Part shown: in pieces, positions 1 through 8,700 of the stretch | How positions within the stretch are numbered: position 1 is the first letter of the stretch | Layout of the letters: the number at the start of each line of letters is the position of its first letter | From: Bogoriella caseilytica | Lineage (GTDB): Bacteria > Actinomycetota > Actinomycetes > Actinomycetales > Actinomycetaceae | Direction: 5' to 3' | Assembly: GCF_003752405.1 (NCBI RefSeq) | Contig: NZ_RKHK01000001.1 | Location: forward strand, 434,001-498,000 | DNA: 64,000 nucleotides | Notes under the pieces: generated by a model | Database searches by the model: none | The model's input: only the letters and a program-made list of their open reading frames with translations | What the model was told of the DNA's origin: nothing | Made by a program: the position numbers and the translations under genes

Positions 1-2038
1 AGATCTCCTGCCACGTCTGCAGCATCGGATCCTCGTCGTCCCACTCGAAGAGCGTCACCGAACCGTCATAGGCGTCCACCACGGCCTTGACCGAGTTGCG
101 GATGTAGTTCACCTGCTCCGGCTCGGCACCCACGGTGGTCGGGGTGCCGTCGGCAGCGAGCAGCGAGTCGACCGTGGCGTCCTCGAGCGACTCGCGCGCC
201 GAGTAGGGGTAGCTGTTCGAGGTCGTGTAGGCGTCCACGATCCACACCAGGCGCTTCTCGGTGTCCGGATCCTCGTCCATGTCGACCACAGCCGGGTAGG
301 CGCGGTTGTCGAGGGTCAGGTACGGGGCCGCCTTGGCCACCCGCTGGTGGGGGTCACGGTCATAGAGGATCTGCGACTCCTCGGTGACTCGGTCGGAGAA
401 AAGGATCTGGAAGTCACCGAAGCGCAGCGTGTACGCGAGCTGCTCCATCATGCCGCCGATCGAGGGCCCGCCGTCTCCGGTGAAGGTGTTCGGGACGAAG
501 GAGTCCTCGGCGTCGTCTGCCGGGAAGTCGAGCTCCCACGGCTCGGTGCCCTCGGGAGCACCGACGATGGAGTACTGGGGCAGGTTCTGCCCGAAGTAGA
601 CGCGAGGCTCGTACTCGCCGAGTTCACCGACCGAGGGGATCCCCTGCTGGAAAAAGGTGGGGCGCCCGTCCCCGGCGACGGTGTTGCCGGCTGCGGCGAC
701 CACGCCGAATCCGTGGGTGTAGACGGTGTGGTCGTTGACCCAGGTGCGCTGCTCTGGGCCCAGACCCTGCAGGTTGAGCTCACGGACCGCGATCACGGTG
801 TCGCGCGATTCGCCGTCGATCTGGTACCGGTCCACGGACAGCGTGTCGGCGAAGGAGTAGTACTGACGCGACTGCTGCATCTGGTTGAAGGTCGGCGAGA
901 CGATGTTCGGGTCCAGCAGACGGATCGAGGCCGTGGACTGGGAGTCTTCCCGCAGCTGACCGGCTTCGACCTCCGTGGTCGCCGAGTAGGTGGAGGACTC
1001 CAGGCCCTCGAGACCGTATGCCGCGAGCGTGGCATCGATATTGCGCTGGATGTACTCACTCTCGTACTCGATGGCGTTGGGGTCTACCTGGAAGCGCTGG
1101 ATGAGCGCGGGGTAGGCAGTCCCCAGGACCAGCCCGGAGACCACCATGACGGCGACACCGGCCACGGGCAGGCGCCATCCGCCGCGAATGGCTGCGACCA
1201 CGAAGAGCGCCACCACGATCAGGGCGATGATCGCCATGATCAGGCGGCCCGGGAGCACGGCGTTGATGTCCGAATAGGCGGCACCGGCGAAACGACCGGT
1301 GTCGTTCAACAGCACCGAGTACCGGTCCAGGAGGTAGCTCGCACCGAGCAAGGCGGTGAAGACCGCAGCGAGGACGGCGAGCTGGATCCGTGCTGCCGTG
1401 GAGACCCGCTGGGCCCGCTGCGCCACGGAGATGCCGCCGTAGAGGTAGTGGGAGACGACGGTGGCGACGCCGGCCACGAAGGTGATCATCATCAGGAACG
1501 ACACAGCCGCGTCCGCCACGGGCAGGGTGAAGACAAAGAATCCGATGTCGTAACCGAACTCAGGGTCCACCTCACCGAAGGGGGTCTGGTTCAGGAACAA
1601 CAGCACCTCGCGCCACAGACCGGAGAGCGATCCGCCGGCGAAGAGACCCAGAGCCACGGGCGCGGCGATCATGATCAGCCGGCGCATCGGCTCCACCGCT
1701 TCGCGGTAGCGATCGAGATTCCGCTCTTCCTGCGTGGTGGGCGGATAGACCAGACGCTTGGAGTAGGCCAGGTGGAGATTGATCCAAATGGTGAAGGCCA
1801 TGAGCACGAAGCCGATGACGAACAGAATCGCCCGCGTGCTCCACTCACGAATCAGGACCTCAGTGAATCCGAGATGCGAGTACCACCGCACCTCGGTCCA
1901 CACATTCGCAGCAAGGACGGTCAGGCCGACCAGAGCGGCGAGGATCAGCACCGTGGGCATCAGTGCACCACGGCGGCGCGACGACGACGGCCCGTTGGGC
2001 CGTGCCGGGCGGGAGGGTTGTTCTGCAGCGGACGTCAC
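1..2038 (-). CDS. UPF0182 family membrane protein (3' end outside window)
   Basis: The minus strand is open from a GTG at 2038 to the left edge, giving 679 residues without a stop; the usual family length is nearly 1000, so roughly the last third is missing. The N-terminal third carries about seven membrane helices (first at about residues 27-46), followed by a large extracytoplasmic domain with family-like stretches such as NDHTVYTHGFGVV and EPRVYFGQ. Its function is unknown; the family is conserved in actinobacteria. The GTG was chosen because it follows an upstream out-of-frame ATG and precedes the basic N-terminus. No clear SD is seen. Assignment to the family is secure; the role is not. 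Confidence 0.93.
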   Translation of the reverse strand, partial: MTSAAEQPSRPARPNGPSSSRRRGALMPTVLILAALVGLTVLAANVWTEVRWYSHLGFTEVLIREWSTRAILFVIGFVLMAFTIWINLHLAYSKRLVYPPTTQEERNLDRYREAVEPMRRLIMIAAPVALGLFAGGSLSGLWREVLLFLNQTPFGEVDPEFGYDIGFFVFTLPVADAAVSFLMMITFVAGVATVVSHYLYGGISVAQRAQRVSTAARIQLAVLAAVFTALLGASYLLDRYSVLLNDTGRFAGAAYSDINAVLPGRLIMAIIALIVVALFVVAAIRGGWRLPVAGVAVMVVSGLVLGTAYPALIQRFQVDPNAIEYESEYIQRNIDATLAAYGLEGLESSTYSATTEVEAGQLREDSQSTASIRLLDPNIVSPTFNQMQQSRQYYSFADTLSVDRYQIDGESRDTVIAVRELNLQGLGPEQRTWVNDHTVYTHGFGVVAAAGNTVAGDGRPTFFQQGIPSVGELGEYEPRVYFGQNLPQYSIVGAPEGTEPWELDFPADDAEDSFVPNTFTGDGGPSIGGMMEQLAYTLRFGDFQILFSDRVTEESQILYDRDPHQRVAKAAPYLTLDNRAYPAVVDMDEDPDTEKRLVWIVDAYTTSNSYPYSARESLEDATVDSLLAADGTPTTVGAEPEQVNYIRNSVKAVVDAYDGSVTLFEWDDEDPMLQTWQEI

Positions 2039-2193
2039 AGGAGCGGTACCTCATCGATATCGGTGCGGGCGCATCGGACCCAGTCGCACAGAGCATCCTG
2101 CGGCTTCACAGGTTCTCAGTGGGCCCGTTCGGACAACGGACCAGTCCGCTACCAGGTTCCCATATCCATCCCATGCGTGCGTCAATGGTGACC

Positions 2194-2760
2194 ATGACCT
2201 CGCCAGCTGAGACCGCGCCCACGCCACGCCTGCTCGCCCTGCGCGATGCCGTGCGGGAGATCGAACGACACGCCGCCGATCGCGGCTGGGACGGGGAGGT
2301 GACCGCCTCGGTGTTCGCACTGGTCCGCACCACCGACGCGCTCTCGGCCACCCCCGATCTGGCCGGCGAACTGCCGGAGACCGCCCTGGCGGAGGCCGCA
2401 TCGGATCCCGAACACCTGACCAGCATCGAGCAGGACGGGCTGCCGGAGGCCACCACCCTGGAGGAACTCCTCGCCCAGCTGGCCTGGCCGGAGCAGGTCG
2501 ACGGCGCCGCCGTGGTGGTCGAGCGTCTGATGGTCCCGCCCGAGGCTGAGCAAGGACTGCCTCAGGATCCCGAGGAAGCCATGGCTGCGCTCATGGCCCA
2601 CCCGGATCGCACGGACGTGCGCCTCGCGGCCGGCGTGCTGCGGACCGGGGAGTCCTGGTGTGCGGTGCGCAGCCGCAGCCACGACACGGACGACGAGGTG
2701 GCCGGATCGCCCGAGGCCGTGCCCGGTCTCGTCGAGGCGCTGCGGGCGACCTTCCGCTAG
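2194..2760 (+). CDS. PPA1309 family protein
   Basis: A 188-residue acidic, soluble protein beginning MTSPAETAPTPRLLALRDAV, a pattern I recognise from the PPA1309 family of actinobacteria; function unknown. In-frame ATGs at 2173 and 2185 are alternative starts; the conserved part begins just after 2194, so that start is preferred although no SD supports any of the three. It is divergent from the UPF0182 gene and its stop lies one base from the stop of the convergent PDZ protease gene. No signal peptide or membrane segment is visible. Confidence 0.8.
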   Translation: MTSPAETAPTPRLLALRDAVREIERHAADRGWDGEVTASVFALVRTTDALSATPDLAGELPETALAEAASDPEHLTSIEQDGLPEATTLEELLAQLAWPEQVDGAAVVVERLMVPPEAEQGLPQDPEEAMAALMAHPDRTDVRLAAGVLRTGESWCAVRSRSHDTDDEVAGSPEAVPGLVEALRATFR

Positions 2761-2761
2761 C

Positions 2762-3838
2762 TCACTCGCAGCGCGGCAGCTCGTCGGTGCGGCCCGCGGT
2801 GACGTCCAGCAGAGCTTCCTTGGCCTCGGTCAAGGTGTCCACGGCCACCACCTCCAAGCCGTCTGGGATATTGCCGAGGACGTCGGCGCAGTTGCCCGCC
2901 GGCGCCAGGAACCATTCGGCACCGTCGCGCACCGAGCCGTGCATCTTCTGCACGATTCCGCCGATGGCTCCCACCTGACCCGCCAGGTCCACGGTGCCGG
3001 TCCCGGCCACGTGCTGGCCCGCCGCCAGATCCTCCTCGGTGAGCAGATCCGTGATGGCCAGGGAGAACATCAGGCCCGCACTGGGGCCACCGATGTCTTC
3101 GATGTCAAAATCGATCACGTAGGGAATCTCGACCTCGGGGTCGATGTAGATCCCGAGCAACGCACCGTGCGGCCCCTCTCCGGTGACGATCTCGACGTCC
3201 ATGGCCTCACCCTCGCGCTCGAGGCCGAGAGTGACCACGGCACCGGGAACGGTCTCGCGAAGCACGGCCGACAGATCGGAGAAAGCCTCGACCTCCACCA
3301 GGCCTTGTTCGGGTGCTTCGATGCTGAGCAGCAGATCCCCGGCCTCGACCACCCCCTCGGCGCCGGTGCCGGGGCCCGCGCCGGCGATGGTCAGCGTCTG
3401 CGGCACCTCATAGCCGAGCGATTCGAGCGCGGAGACGGTGGCATTGGTCTGCGAGGACGTCATCTGCATGCTGGCCTGCTCGTCGAGCTCTTCGCGGCTG
3501 ACCTCAGGGTTGAAGACCGACTCGACCGGCAGCACGAACTCGCGTTCCAGCGTCCACGCCCGCAAGACGTCGGAGGCCCGCACCGGATACCCCGGCCCGC
3601 CCACCACGGAGACCGTGGTCAAGCGCAGCTCGCCGTCGGTGGGGTAGGTGTCGATGCCGGATATCGTGATGAGCTCCTCACCATCGAGCGCACCAAGCGT
3701 GTCGAGGGTCGGCCCGGGCCGCTGCACGGCGTACGGCAGGTGGATCCCCACGGCCGTGATGAAGCCGCCGGTGAGGAAGGTCGCGCACGCGGCCAGGGTG
3801 ATCAGGCGCGGCGGAATCCGCCAGGCAGGAGAAGGCAT
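2762..3838 (-). CDS. Lon-like PDZ-domain serine protease (YlbL family), membrane anchored
   Basis: 358 residues. An N-terminal hydrophobic anchor (about residues 14-32) is followed by a PDZ-type domain and a C-terminal Lon-protease-like domain. The Ser-Lys dyad is visible: Ser253 in GGPSAGLMFSLAI and Lys298 in GGIVQKMHG, 45 residues apart as expected for Lon peptidases. It probably acts at the outer face of the membrane as a processing or quality-control protease; substrates are unknown. ATG 3838 is preceded by TACCAT (3845-3850) with a 6-nt gap and no SD, suggesting a leaderless transcript. It is divergent from the zincin gene at 3933, the same arrangement as Rv3194c/Rv3195. Confidence 0.9.
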   Translation of the reverse strand: MPSPAWRIPPRLITLAACATFLTGGFITAVGIHLPYAVQRPGPTLDTLGALDGEELITISGIDTYPTDGELRLTTVSVVGGPGYPVRASDVLRAWTLEREFVLPVESVFNPEVSREELDEQASMQMTSSQTNATVSALESLGYEVPQTLTIAGAGPGTGAEGVVEAGDLLLSIEAPEQGLVEVEAFSDLSAVLRETVPGAVVTLGLEREGEAMDVEIVTGEGPHGALLGIYIDPEVEIPYVIDFDIEDIGGPSAGLMFSLAITDLLTEEDLAAGQHVAGTGTVDLAGQVGAIGGIVQKMHGSVRDGAEWFLAPAGNCADVLGNIPDGLEVVAVDTLTEAKEALLDVTAGRTDELPRCE

Positions 3839-3932
3839 CGGCACATGGTATGCCGGGCTCTGCGGCTCGTGTGGACTGCGCCCTGGGCGAACCCACCACC
3901 CGCAGCCTCCGGCGCGCGCGTACGTTTGACCC
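3839..3932. promoter_or_regulatory. Divergent leaderless promoter pair, PDZ protease / zincin
   Basis: A 94-bp gap between two start codons. On the minus strand TACCAT occupies 3845-3850, 6 nt from the ATG at 3838. On the plus strand TACGTT occupies 3921-3926, 6 nt from the ATG at 3933. Both fit an actinobacterial -10 (TANNNT) placed so that transcription would begin at or near the start codon. Confidence 0.55.
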
Positions 3933-5414
3933 ATGAGCCAGGAACCCACGCGCGGCGACGGCAACGACGGTCACGGCCCTGGGGAGTGGGAGGAATTGCT
4001 CCGCTCCCTCCTGGGCCCGCAGGCAGCCGATGAGGCGATCGCGGCCATGCGTGCCTCGGGCCTGGATCCCTCGGCCATGTCGCAGGCTGCGGGGCTGCCT
4101 GCCGACCGCAACCAGCTCATGCAGATGATCACCCAGATGCAGCAGATGATGGCTCAAGGCGCCGGGGAGCCGGTGAACTGGAGCATCGCCCAGGATCTCG
4201 CGCGCCAGACCGCTGCGGCCGGCGGCGATCCCTCCGTTTCGGCTGCCGAGGCGCAGCGCGTGCGTGAGGCTCTCCAGGTCGCGGATCTGTGGCTCGACCC
4301 GGTCACCGACCATGCCCCCGCGCCCGGGCCGCGTGAGGCCTGGAGCCGGGCCACCTGGGTGGAGCGCACCCTCCCTGCCTGGAAGCGCCTGGCCGAACCG
4401 GTGGCTGTCTCGATGACCCGCGCACTCAGCGAGGTTCTGGGCACCCAGGCCGAGCATCTTCCCGAGGAGCTTCGCGCCCTGACCGGTGGCGAGGGACCGT
4501 TGCGCGCCATGGTCGATCAGATGGGCGCGGCCGTGTTCGGGATGCAGGTCGGCCAGGCGCTGGGCGCGCTCGCCCGCGAGGCCTTCGGCCCGACGGAACT
4601 CTCCCTCCCGCTGCTGGAGGCACACACCAGCGCCCTGGTGCCGGCCAACATCTCTGCTTTCACCGAGGGCTTGGACGTTCCTGAGGACGAGGTCCGCTTC
4701 TACCTGGCGGTGCGTGAAGCGGCCCACGCCCGGCTCTTCGCCCACGTACCGTGGTTGCCCTCCCACCTCCTCGGCATCGTGGAGTCCTACTCCCGGGAGA
4801 TCGCCATCGATGTGGCGGCCATGGAAGAGGCGGTCCGGGACATCGACCCCTCCGACGCCGAGCAGTTGCGCCAGGCGATGTCCGGTGGCGTGTTCGCCCT
4901 GGAGCGCACGGAGTCACAGGAGGCGGCGTTGCTGCGCCTGGAGTCGGCCCTGGCCCTGGTGGAGGGATGGGTCCAGCACGTCACGGCCCAGGCCGTGGCA
5001 CCACACCTCCCCCACGCCGTGGCCTTGCAGGAGATGCTGGCGCGCCGGCGGGCCTCCGGCGGGCCGGCGGAGAAGACCTTCGCTGCCCTGGTCGGTCTCG
5101 AGCTCCGCCCCCGCCGCCTGCGTGAGGCAGCCGCCCTGTGGGCGGCCGTGGAGCAGGAGCGCGGCGTGGCCGAGCGCGACGCCGTCTGGTCCCACCCCGA
5201 CCTGATGCCGCGGGCCGAAGATCTGGACGACCCCCAGGGTTTCGCCGCCGGACGGCCGGCCGAGGATGACACCGCCCAGGACCTCGACGCCGCCTTGGCC
5301 GCGATCTTCGCCGAGGACGAGCGCCGCACTTCCGACAGCGCGGATCCATCGGCCGAGGGCGAGGAGGGCGCCGGTGATCCCGGCAGTGAGCCGGGCCCGG
5401 CCCACGAGGACTAG
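3933..5414 (+). CDS. Zinc-dependent metalloprotease, DUF2342/zincin_2 family
   Basis: 493 residues, homologous by motif to the actinobacterial family annotated as putative hydrolase or coenzyme F420 biosynthesis-associated protein. The metal-site region reads EAAHARLFAH, with His265 and His271. The N-terminal 60 residues are Gln/Met-rich and low complexity, and the C-terminal 50 are acidic, both usual in the family. No signal peptide is seen, so it is cytoplasmic. The gene corresponds to Rv3195 in the mycobacterial block. Its TAG overlaps the TAG of the convergent oxidase gene by sharing CTAG. The substrate is unknown. Confidence 0.87.
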   Translation: MSQEPTRGDGNDGHGPGEWEELLRSLLGPQAADEAIAAMRASGLDPSAMSQAAGLPADRNQLMQMITQMQQMMAQGAGEPVNWSIAQDLARQTAAAGGDPSVSAAEAQRVREALQVADLWLDPVTDHAPAPGPREAWSRATWVERTLPAWKRLAEPVAVSMTRALSEVLGTQAEHLPEELRALTGGEGPLRAMVDQMGAAVFGMQVGQALGALAREAFGPTELSLPLLEAHTSALVPANISAFTEGLDVPEDEVRFYLAVREAAHARLFAHVPWLPSHLLGIVESYSREIAIDVAAMEEAVRDIDPSDAEQLRQAMSGGVFALERTESQEAALLRLESALALVEGWVQHVTAQAVAPHLPHAVALQEMLARRRASGGPAEKTFAALVGLELRPRRLREAAALWAAVEQERGVAERDAVWSHPDLMPRAEDLDDPQGFAAGRPAEDDTAQDLDAALAAIFAEDERRTSDSADPSAEGEEGAGDPGSEPGPAHED

Positions 5415-6667
5415 AGGCCCAGGCTCTCCAGGAACGCGTTGCCGAAGCGCCGCTGGGGATCATGACGCTCGCGCAGCGCGCCGAAGTCGGACCAGCGTGG
5501 ATAGAGCCCTGGCAGGGCGTCGGCATCGGGGAGGAAGACCTTGCCCCAATGCGGCCTCGCGCCCAGCGGGGCAAGCGCCGCCTGGATCTCGGCGAGGACC
5601 GGACGGACCTCGGCCTCACGGGGGTGCCACGTGAAGTGGAAGCCCACGGTTTCCTGCTCGTAGGCCGGACTGAGCCAGAGCGAGTCCGGCGCCACGGTGC
5701 GCACCTCGCAGATGTGCAGCAGCGGGGCGATCCGCGGGGCGAGGTCGCGGAGCGCGCGGACCGCAGCAGCCGCGTGACGGCGTGGCAGGAGGAACTCGCT
5801 CTGCAGCTCGTCGCCGGCTGAGGGCTCGAAGTCGAGCCGGAAGTGGGGCCACCGCCCGTGCCAGGGGCCGAACTCGCCCATCTGGGCGGTGCAGACACTG
5901 CCATCGGCGCCCGGGATCGGATGACACGGCCCCTCAGCGGCGCGCGCGCCCAGCCAGCTCAGGTCCGGCGCGGGGTGGCCCTCCCGGTACTTCACCCAAA
6001 TCTGATCGGCGAGCCCGTCCTCACGCCACCTGGTGAAGATGCTGACGCTGTTGCCCGCGGCCGCGATGTCGTCGAAGTTCTCCAGGACGGCATCCCAGGG
6101 CGCATGCTCAAAGACTCGCTGGGCCACCCGGTAGGTGGGCTCGACGTCGAGGGTCAGATGCGTGACGACGCCGAGGGCGCCGAGGGAGACCACGGCTCCG
6201 TCGAAGTCCTCTTCGCCGCGCCGGAGCACCACCGTCTCGCCGCTTCCGTTCAGGAACTCCACGGCGCAGACCTGGGTGGCCAGCGAGGTGATCTTCTCCC
6301 CGGAGCCGTGCGTACCGGTCGCGACGGCACCAGCCAGGGAGATGTGCGGGAGGGAGGCGAGATTGGCCAGGGCCAGGCCCGCGGTGTCGAGCGCCGGCAC
6401 CAGATCTCCATAGCGCAGCCACGCGGGTGTTCGCACCGTGGCGCCCTCGATCCGGATGTCCGCTGGGTCCACGGGGATGTCGGTGAGCGAGACCAGGGCT
6501 CCGGGGCCGTCGGCAATGCGGTTGAAGGAGTGCCTGCTCCCGAGTGCGCGCAGTCGTGGTTCCCGGGAGATGATCTCCGCCAGTTCGTCCAGGCTGGCGG
6601 GGCGCAGCAACCGCTCGGCGCCGTACGTGATGTTGCCGGCCCAGTTCTGCCCTGGTGAGCTCGCCAT
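5411..6667 (-). CDS. D-arabinono-1,4-lactone oxidase (FAD-linked aldonolactone oxidase)
   Basis: 418 residues, the usual family length. The N-terminal FAD-binding domain contains NWAGNITYGAERLLRPAS and the flavin-site stretch ALGSRHSFNRIAD; the C-terminal ALO domain ends with the hallmark PHWGKVF and the family end motif RFGNAFLE. It oxidises a sugar-derived gamma-lactone, passing electrons to oxygen or an acceptor. Start ATG 6667 is chosen because it opens directly at the conserved domain and a G-rich element lies about 7 nt upstream; ATGs at 6700 and 6703 are alternatives. The Cys/His residue that would bind FAD covalently is not obvious. It is convergent with, and overlaps by 4 bp, the zincin gene. 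Confidence 0.9.
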   Translation of the reverse strand: MASSPGQNWAGNITYGAERLLRPASLDELAEIISREPRLRALGSRHSFNRIADGPGALVSLTDIPVDPADIRIEGATVRTPAWLRYGDLVPALDTAGLALANLASLPHISLAGAVATGTHGSGEKITSLATQVCAVEFLNGSGETVVLRRGEEDFDGAVVSLGALGVVTHLTLDVEPTYRVAQRVFEHAPWDAVLENFDDIAAAGNSVSIFTRWREDGLADQIWVKYREGHPAPDLSWLGARAAEGPCHPIPGADGSVCTAQMGEFGPWHGRWPHFRLDFEPSAGDELQSEFLLPRRHAAAAVRALRDLAPRIAPLLHICEVRTVAPDSLWLSPAYEQETVGFHFTWHPREAEVRPVLAEIQAALAPLGARPHWGKVFLPDADALPGLYPRWSDFGALRERHDPQRRFGNAFLESLGL

Positions 6668-6837
6668 AGAGTCCCCGTTTCCATCGTTGCGGTTCTCCAT
6701 CATAAGCGGCGGCCGCTCGCTCCTTGCGGCTGGAGGAACGCCTGCGGTGGCTTCTTGTGGATATCCGCCACGGCCGCTCACCATCTGCCACTGTGTTCGC
6801 GATCAGCGCATGTTCAGAGACAGCCGAGGGGGACGTC

Positions 6838-7764
6838 GTGCGACTCAAGCCAGGATTGACGGTGGTGTGGTGTGAAGCGGGCCGGTCACAGGTGGGAGAT
6901 GGCGCCGCGGCGTTGCGGCTGGATGGGCTGACCGCCGGGGAGCAGCGTCTTCTCGATCGGATGGACGGATTCGCGCACGGTTTCACTGAGACCGAGATCC
7001 AGATGGCCGCCCGGCAATACGGGGTCACCGCGAAGCGGGCAGGAGAACTTCTCGATGTGCTGCGCCACGGCGGCGTGCTGGAGATGTCGATGGAGCCACC
7101 CGGCGCCGCACAGTGCGCGGAACGGGACCTCGCCCATCGGCGTGACGCACTGGAGGCCTATGGACGCCGGGCCAAGCAGACCGTGCGAGTCATCGGTGCG
7201 GGACCGATCGCCACCGCAGCGGCGGTGACCTTGGCCGAGTGCGCGGTGGGCGGCATCTGGCCCGATCACGAGATGGTCCGCACCGAGCTGCGCATGAGCC
7301 ATCCCCGCGTGCAGGTCGTGCCCATTCCGGATCGACTCCCTGACCTGACCATCGCGGTCTTCTCGCGCGTGGCGGACCCGGTGGTGCTCCGCGAGGTGGC
7401 CTTCACCGACGTGCCCTACCTACCAGTGGTGGTGCGTGAGGCGGAGGTGGAGGTCGGGCCCGTGCTGACCCCCGGGGTGGGACCGTGCCATCGGTGCCTG
7501 GATCTTCACCGCACAGAGGACGATCCGTGCTGGCCGACGATCGCCACGCAGCTGCGCTGCGCCGAACCGCTGGTGGCGCCGCCATCGTTGTTGCTCCCGG
7601 TGGCGGGCACGGTGGTGTCGCTGGCACTGAAGCATCTGGCCGGCGACGCCAGCGATGACACCACCCTGGTCGTCGAGCCGTCGAGGCCGACTCCCCGGAC
7701 GGTGCCGTGGAGCGTGCATCCCGAGTGCGGATGCACGGGACTGGACGCGGCGGTGGCCGCCTGA
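6838..7764 (+). CDS. ThiF/E1-like (TOMM cyclodehydratase-like) protein
   Basis: 308 residues starting at GTG 6838 behind a strong GAGGGGG element. The first ~110 residues resemble a winged-helix leader-peptide-binding domain; residues ~115-300 form a Rossmann-like E1/ThiF fold (VIGAGPIATAAAVTL). Four cysteines in CHRC and ECGC (near residues 222-225 and 298-300) make a structural zinc site likely. Homologues beside whiB7 in actinobacteria are often labelled cyclodehydratase or TOMM precursor-binding proteins, but no precursor peptide, YcaO or dehydrogenase gene lies nearby, so a RiPP role is unsupported here. The ATP-binding residues of active E1 enzymes are not evident. Confidence 0.72.
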   Translation: MRLKPGLTVVWCEAGRSQVGDGAAALRLDGLTAGEQRLLDRMDGFAHGFTETEIQMAARQYGVTAKRAGELLDVLRHGGVLEMSMEPPGAAQCAERDLAHRRDALEAYGRRAKQTVRVIGAGPIATAAAVTLAECAVGGIWPDHEMVRTELRMSHPRVQVVPIPDRLPDLTIAVFSRVADPVVLREVAFTDVPYLPVVVREAEVEVGPVLTPGVGPCHRCLDLHRTEDDPCWPTIATQLRCAEPLVAPPSLLLPVAGTVVSLALKHLAGDASDDTTLVVEPSRPTPRTVPWSVHPECGCTGLDAAVAA

Positions 7765-7786
7765 GCGCGCCTCGCGCTCAGGCGGC
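7756..7786. terminator. Bidirectional hairpin terminator spanning two stop codons
   Basis: A perfect 14-bp stem (arms 7756-7769 and 7773-7786) closed by a 3-nt loop. The TGA of the ThiF-like gene (7762-7764) lies in the left arm and the TGA of whiB7 (7778-7780, minus strand) lies in the right arm, so one palindrome serves both convergent genes. No U-run follows on either side, as is common in high-GC actinobacteria. Confidence 0.75.
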
Positions 7787-8161
7787 CCCCACCTGCGCCA
7801 GCTTCTTCGGAGGGCGACCGCGGCCGCGCTTGCGCGCCACCACGACGCCGTCCACGAAGACCTCTCCGCCCCAGACGCCCCACGGCTCCTGCCGCTCGAG
7901 GGCGCCTGCGAGACAGGCCTCGCGCACGGGACAGGCACGGCACATGGCCTTGGCTGCCTCGACGTCCGACATGCTCTCGGCGAACCAGAGATCGGCGTCG
8001 CCTTCCTGACACGGAGTCGCTGCGCCCGGGAGGGTGGAAAGTACATCGGTGGCGGTGAGGCCACCGGCCCGTGCCTCGGAGATGAGGCTGGTGTGCTCCG
8101 TCATGGGCCAGGTAACGGAGGATCCTTGGCTGATCCGGTCAGTCAGGGCCGCGAGCTGCAC
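7778..8161 (-). CDS. whiB7: WhiB7 iron-sulfur transcription factor
   Basis: 127 residues. The four Fe-S ligand cysteines are C51, C74, C77 and C83; the turn EPWGVWGGE and the C-terminal AT-hook RGRGRPPK are diagnostic for WhiB7 rather than other WhiB proteins. WhiB7 binds the housekeeping sigma factor and activates intrinsic antibiotic-resistance genes through AT-rich sequences upstream of the -35. The start is the GTG at 8161, with AGGAG six bases upstream; this gives MQL at the N-terminus, as in Streptomyces WhiB7. An internal ATG at 8104 has no SD. A leader with promoter, uORF and attenuator precedes it (8162-8527). Confidence 0.95.
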   Translation of the reverse strand: MQLAALTDRISQGSSVTWPMTEHTSLISEARAGGLTATDVLSTLPGAATPCQEGDADLWFAESMSDVEAAKAMCRACPVREACLAGALERQEPWGVWGGEVFVDGVVVARKRGRGRPPKKLAQVGAA

Positions 8162-8216
8162 TGAAAGCTCCTAGGTCGAGTCTCGAATGAGGGTCCTGGT
8201 GGGACGAGCCGGCCGA

Positions 8217-8256
8217 GAAACGACAACGGCCGCGGTCCCTGGTGGGATCGCGGCCG
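8217..8256 (-). terminator. Transcription attenuator in whiB7 leader
   Basis: A 13-bp stem with one G-U pair (8227-8239 with 8244-8256) and a 4-nt loop, followed on the minus strand by TTGTCGTTTCT. It sits 22 nt after the uORF stop and about 55 nt before the whiB7 SD, the position known for the antibiotic-controlled attenuator of whiB7 leaders. Confidence 0.72.
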
Positions 8257-8278
8257 GAATGCTGCCTATGAGGTCAGC

Positions 8279-8407
8279 TCAGCTCTCGATCCCCTGTTCA
8301 CCGCCACGGGTGCGCAGCGACAGACCGCCACGCACGCGAAAGGCGCGAGTGCCCCCGGGGGTGGCGAGTGCGGCTGGCATAGCAGCGGTGAGAGTCATGT
8401 TCCTCAT
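8279..8407 (-). CDS. whiB7 leader uORF, 42 residues
   Basis: A short frame opening at ATG 8407 with a near-perfect SD (AAGGAGGT, 8417-8424) nine bases upstream, ending 23 nt before the attenuator hairpin. The peptide starts MRNMTLTAAMPAALATPGG. In known whiB7 leaders translation of a uORF keeps the terminator folded, and ribosome-stalling drugs relieve it; the layout here is the same. The peptide itself is unlikely to have a separate role. Calling it an uORF rests on SD strength and position, not on sequence homology. Confidence 0.72.
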   Translation of the reverse strand: MRNMTLTAAMPAALATPGGTRAFRVRGGLSLRTRGGEQGIES

Positions 8408-8489
8408 CTTCTCGGCACCTCCTTCTGGGGATCGGGGATCCGTAGCGTGCTGGCTAGGCACCGGATCCTGCTTCATTCGGACAAAGAGG

Positions 8490-8527
8490 ACACTAGAGGG
8501 GCCCACCCGGCGGCCACAATGTTTTTT
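8490..8527 (-). promoter_or_regulatory. whiB7 promoter with AT-rich WhiB7 element
   Basis: Read on the minus strand: an A-run (8522-8527), then TTGTGG as -35 (8514-8519), an 18-bp spacer, then TAGTGT as -10 (8490-8495). The A-run immediately upstream of a -35 is the signature of WhiB7-autoactivated promoters. Transcription would start near 8483, giving a leader of about 320 nt. Confidence 0.62.
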
Positions 8528-8700
8528 CCGAACTTCCTCAAAATGTGGCCTGGCTCACTTTCCGGCGAGGGGGTGTGGGGGCTCCGGAACCCGACGAATG
8601 CGCGCCACCGGACCGGACTGAGGCGGGGGTCGATGCGCCAGCGCGCGTCGGCCACCGCCTCGGCCCTGCTACCTCGGTTCGCGAGTGAGACCGGCCGTCG

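Noticed and set aside
347-2191. A 614-residue open frame on the plus strand
   Set aside because: It is antisense to the UPF0182 gene, whose minus-strand translation has clear membrane helices and family motifs.
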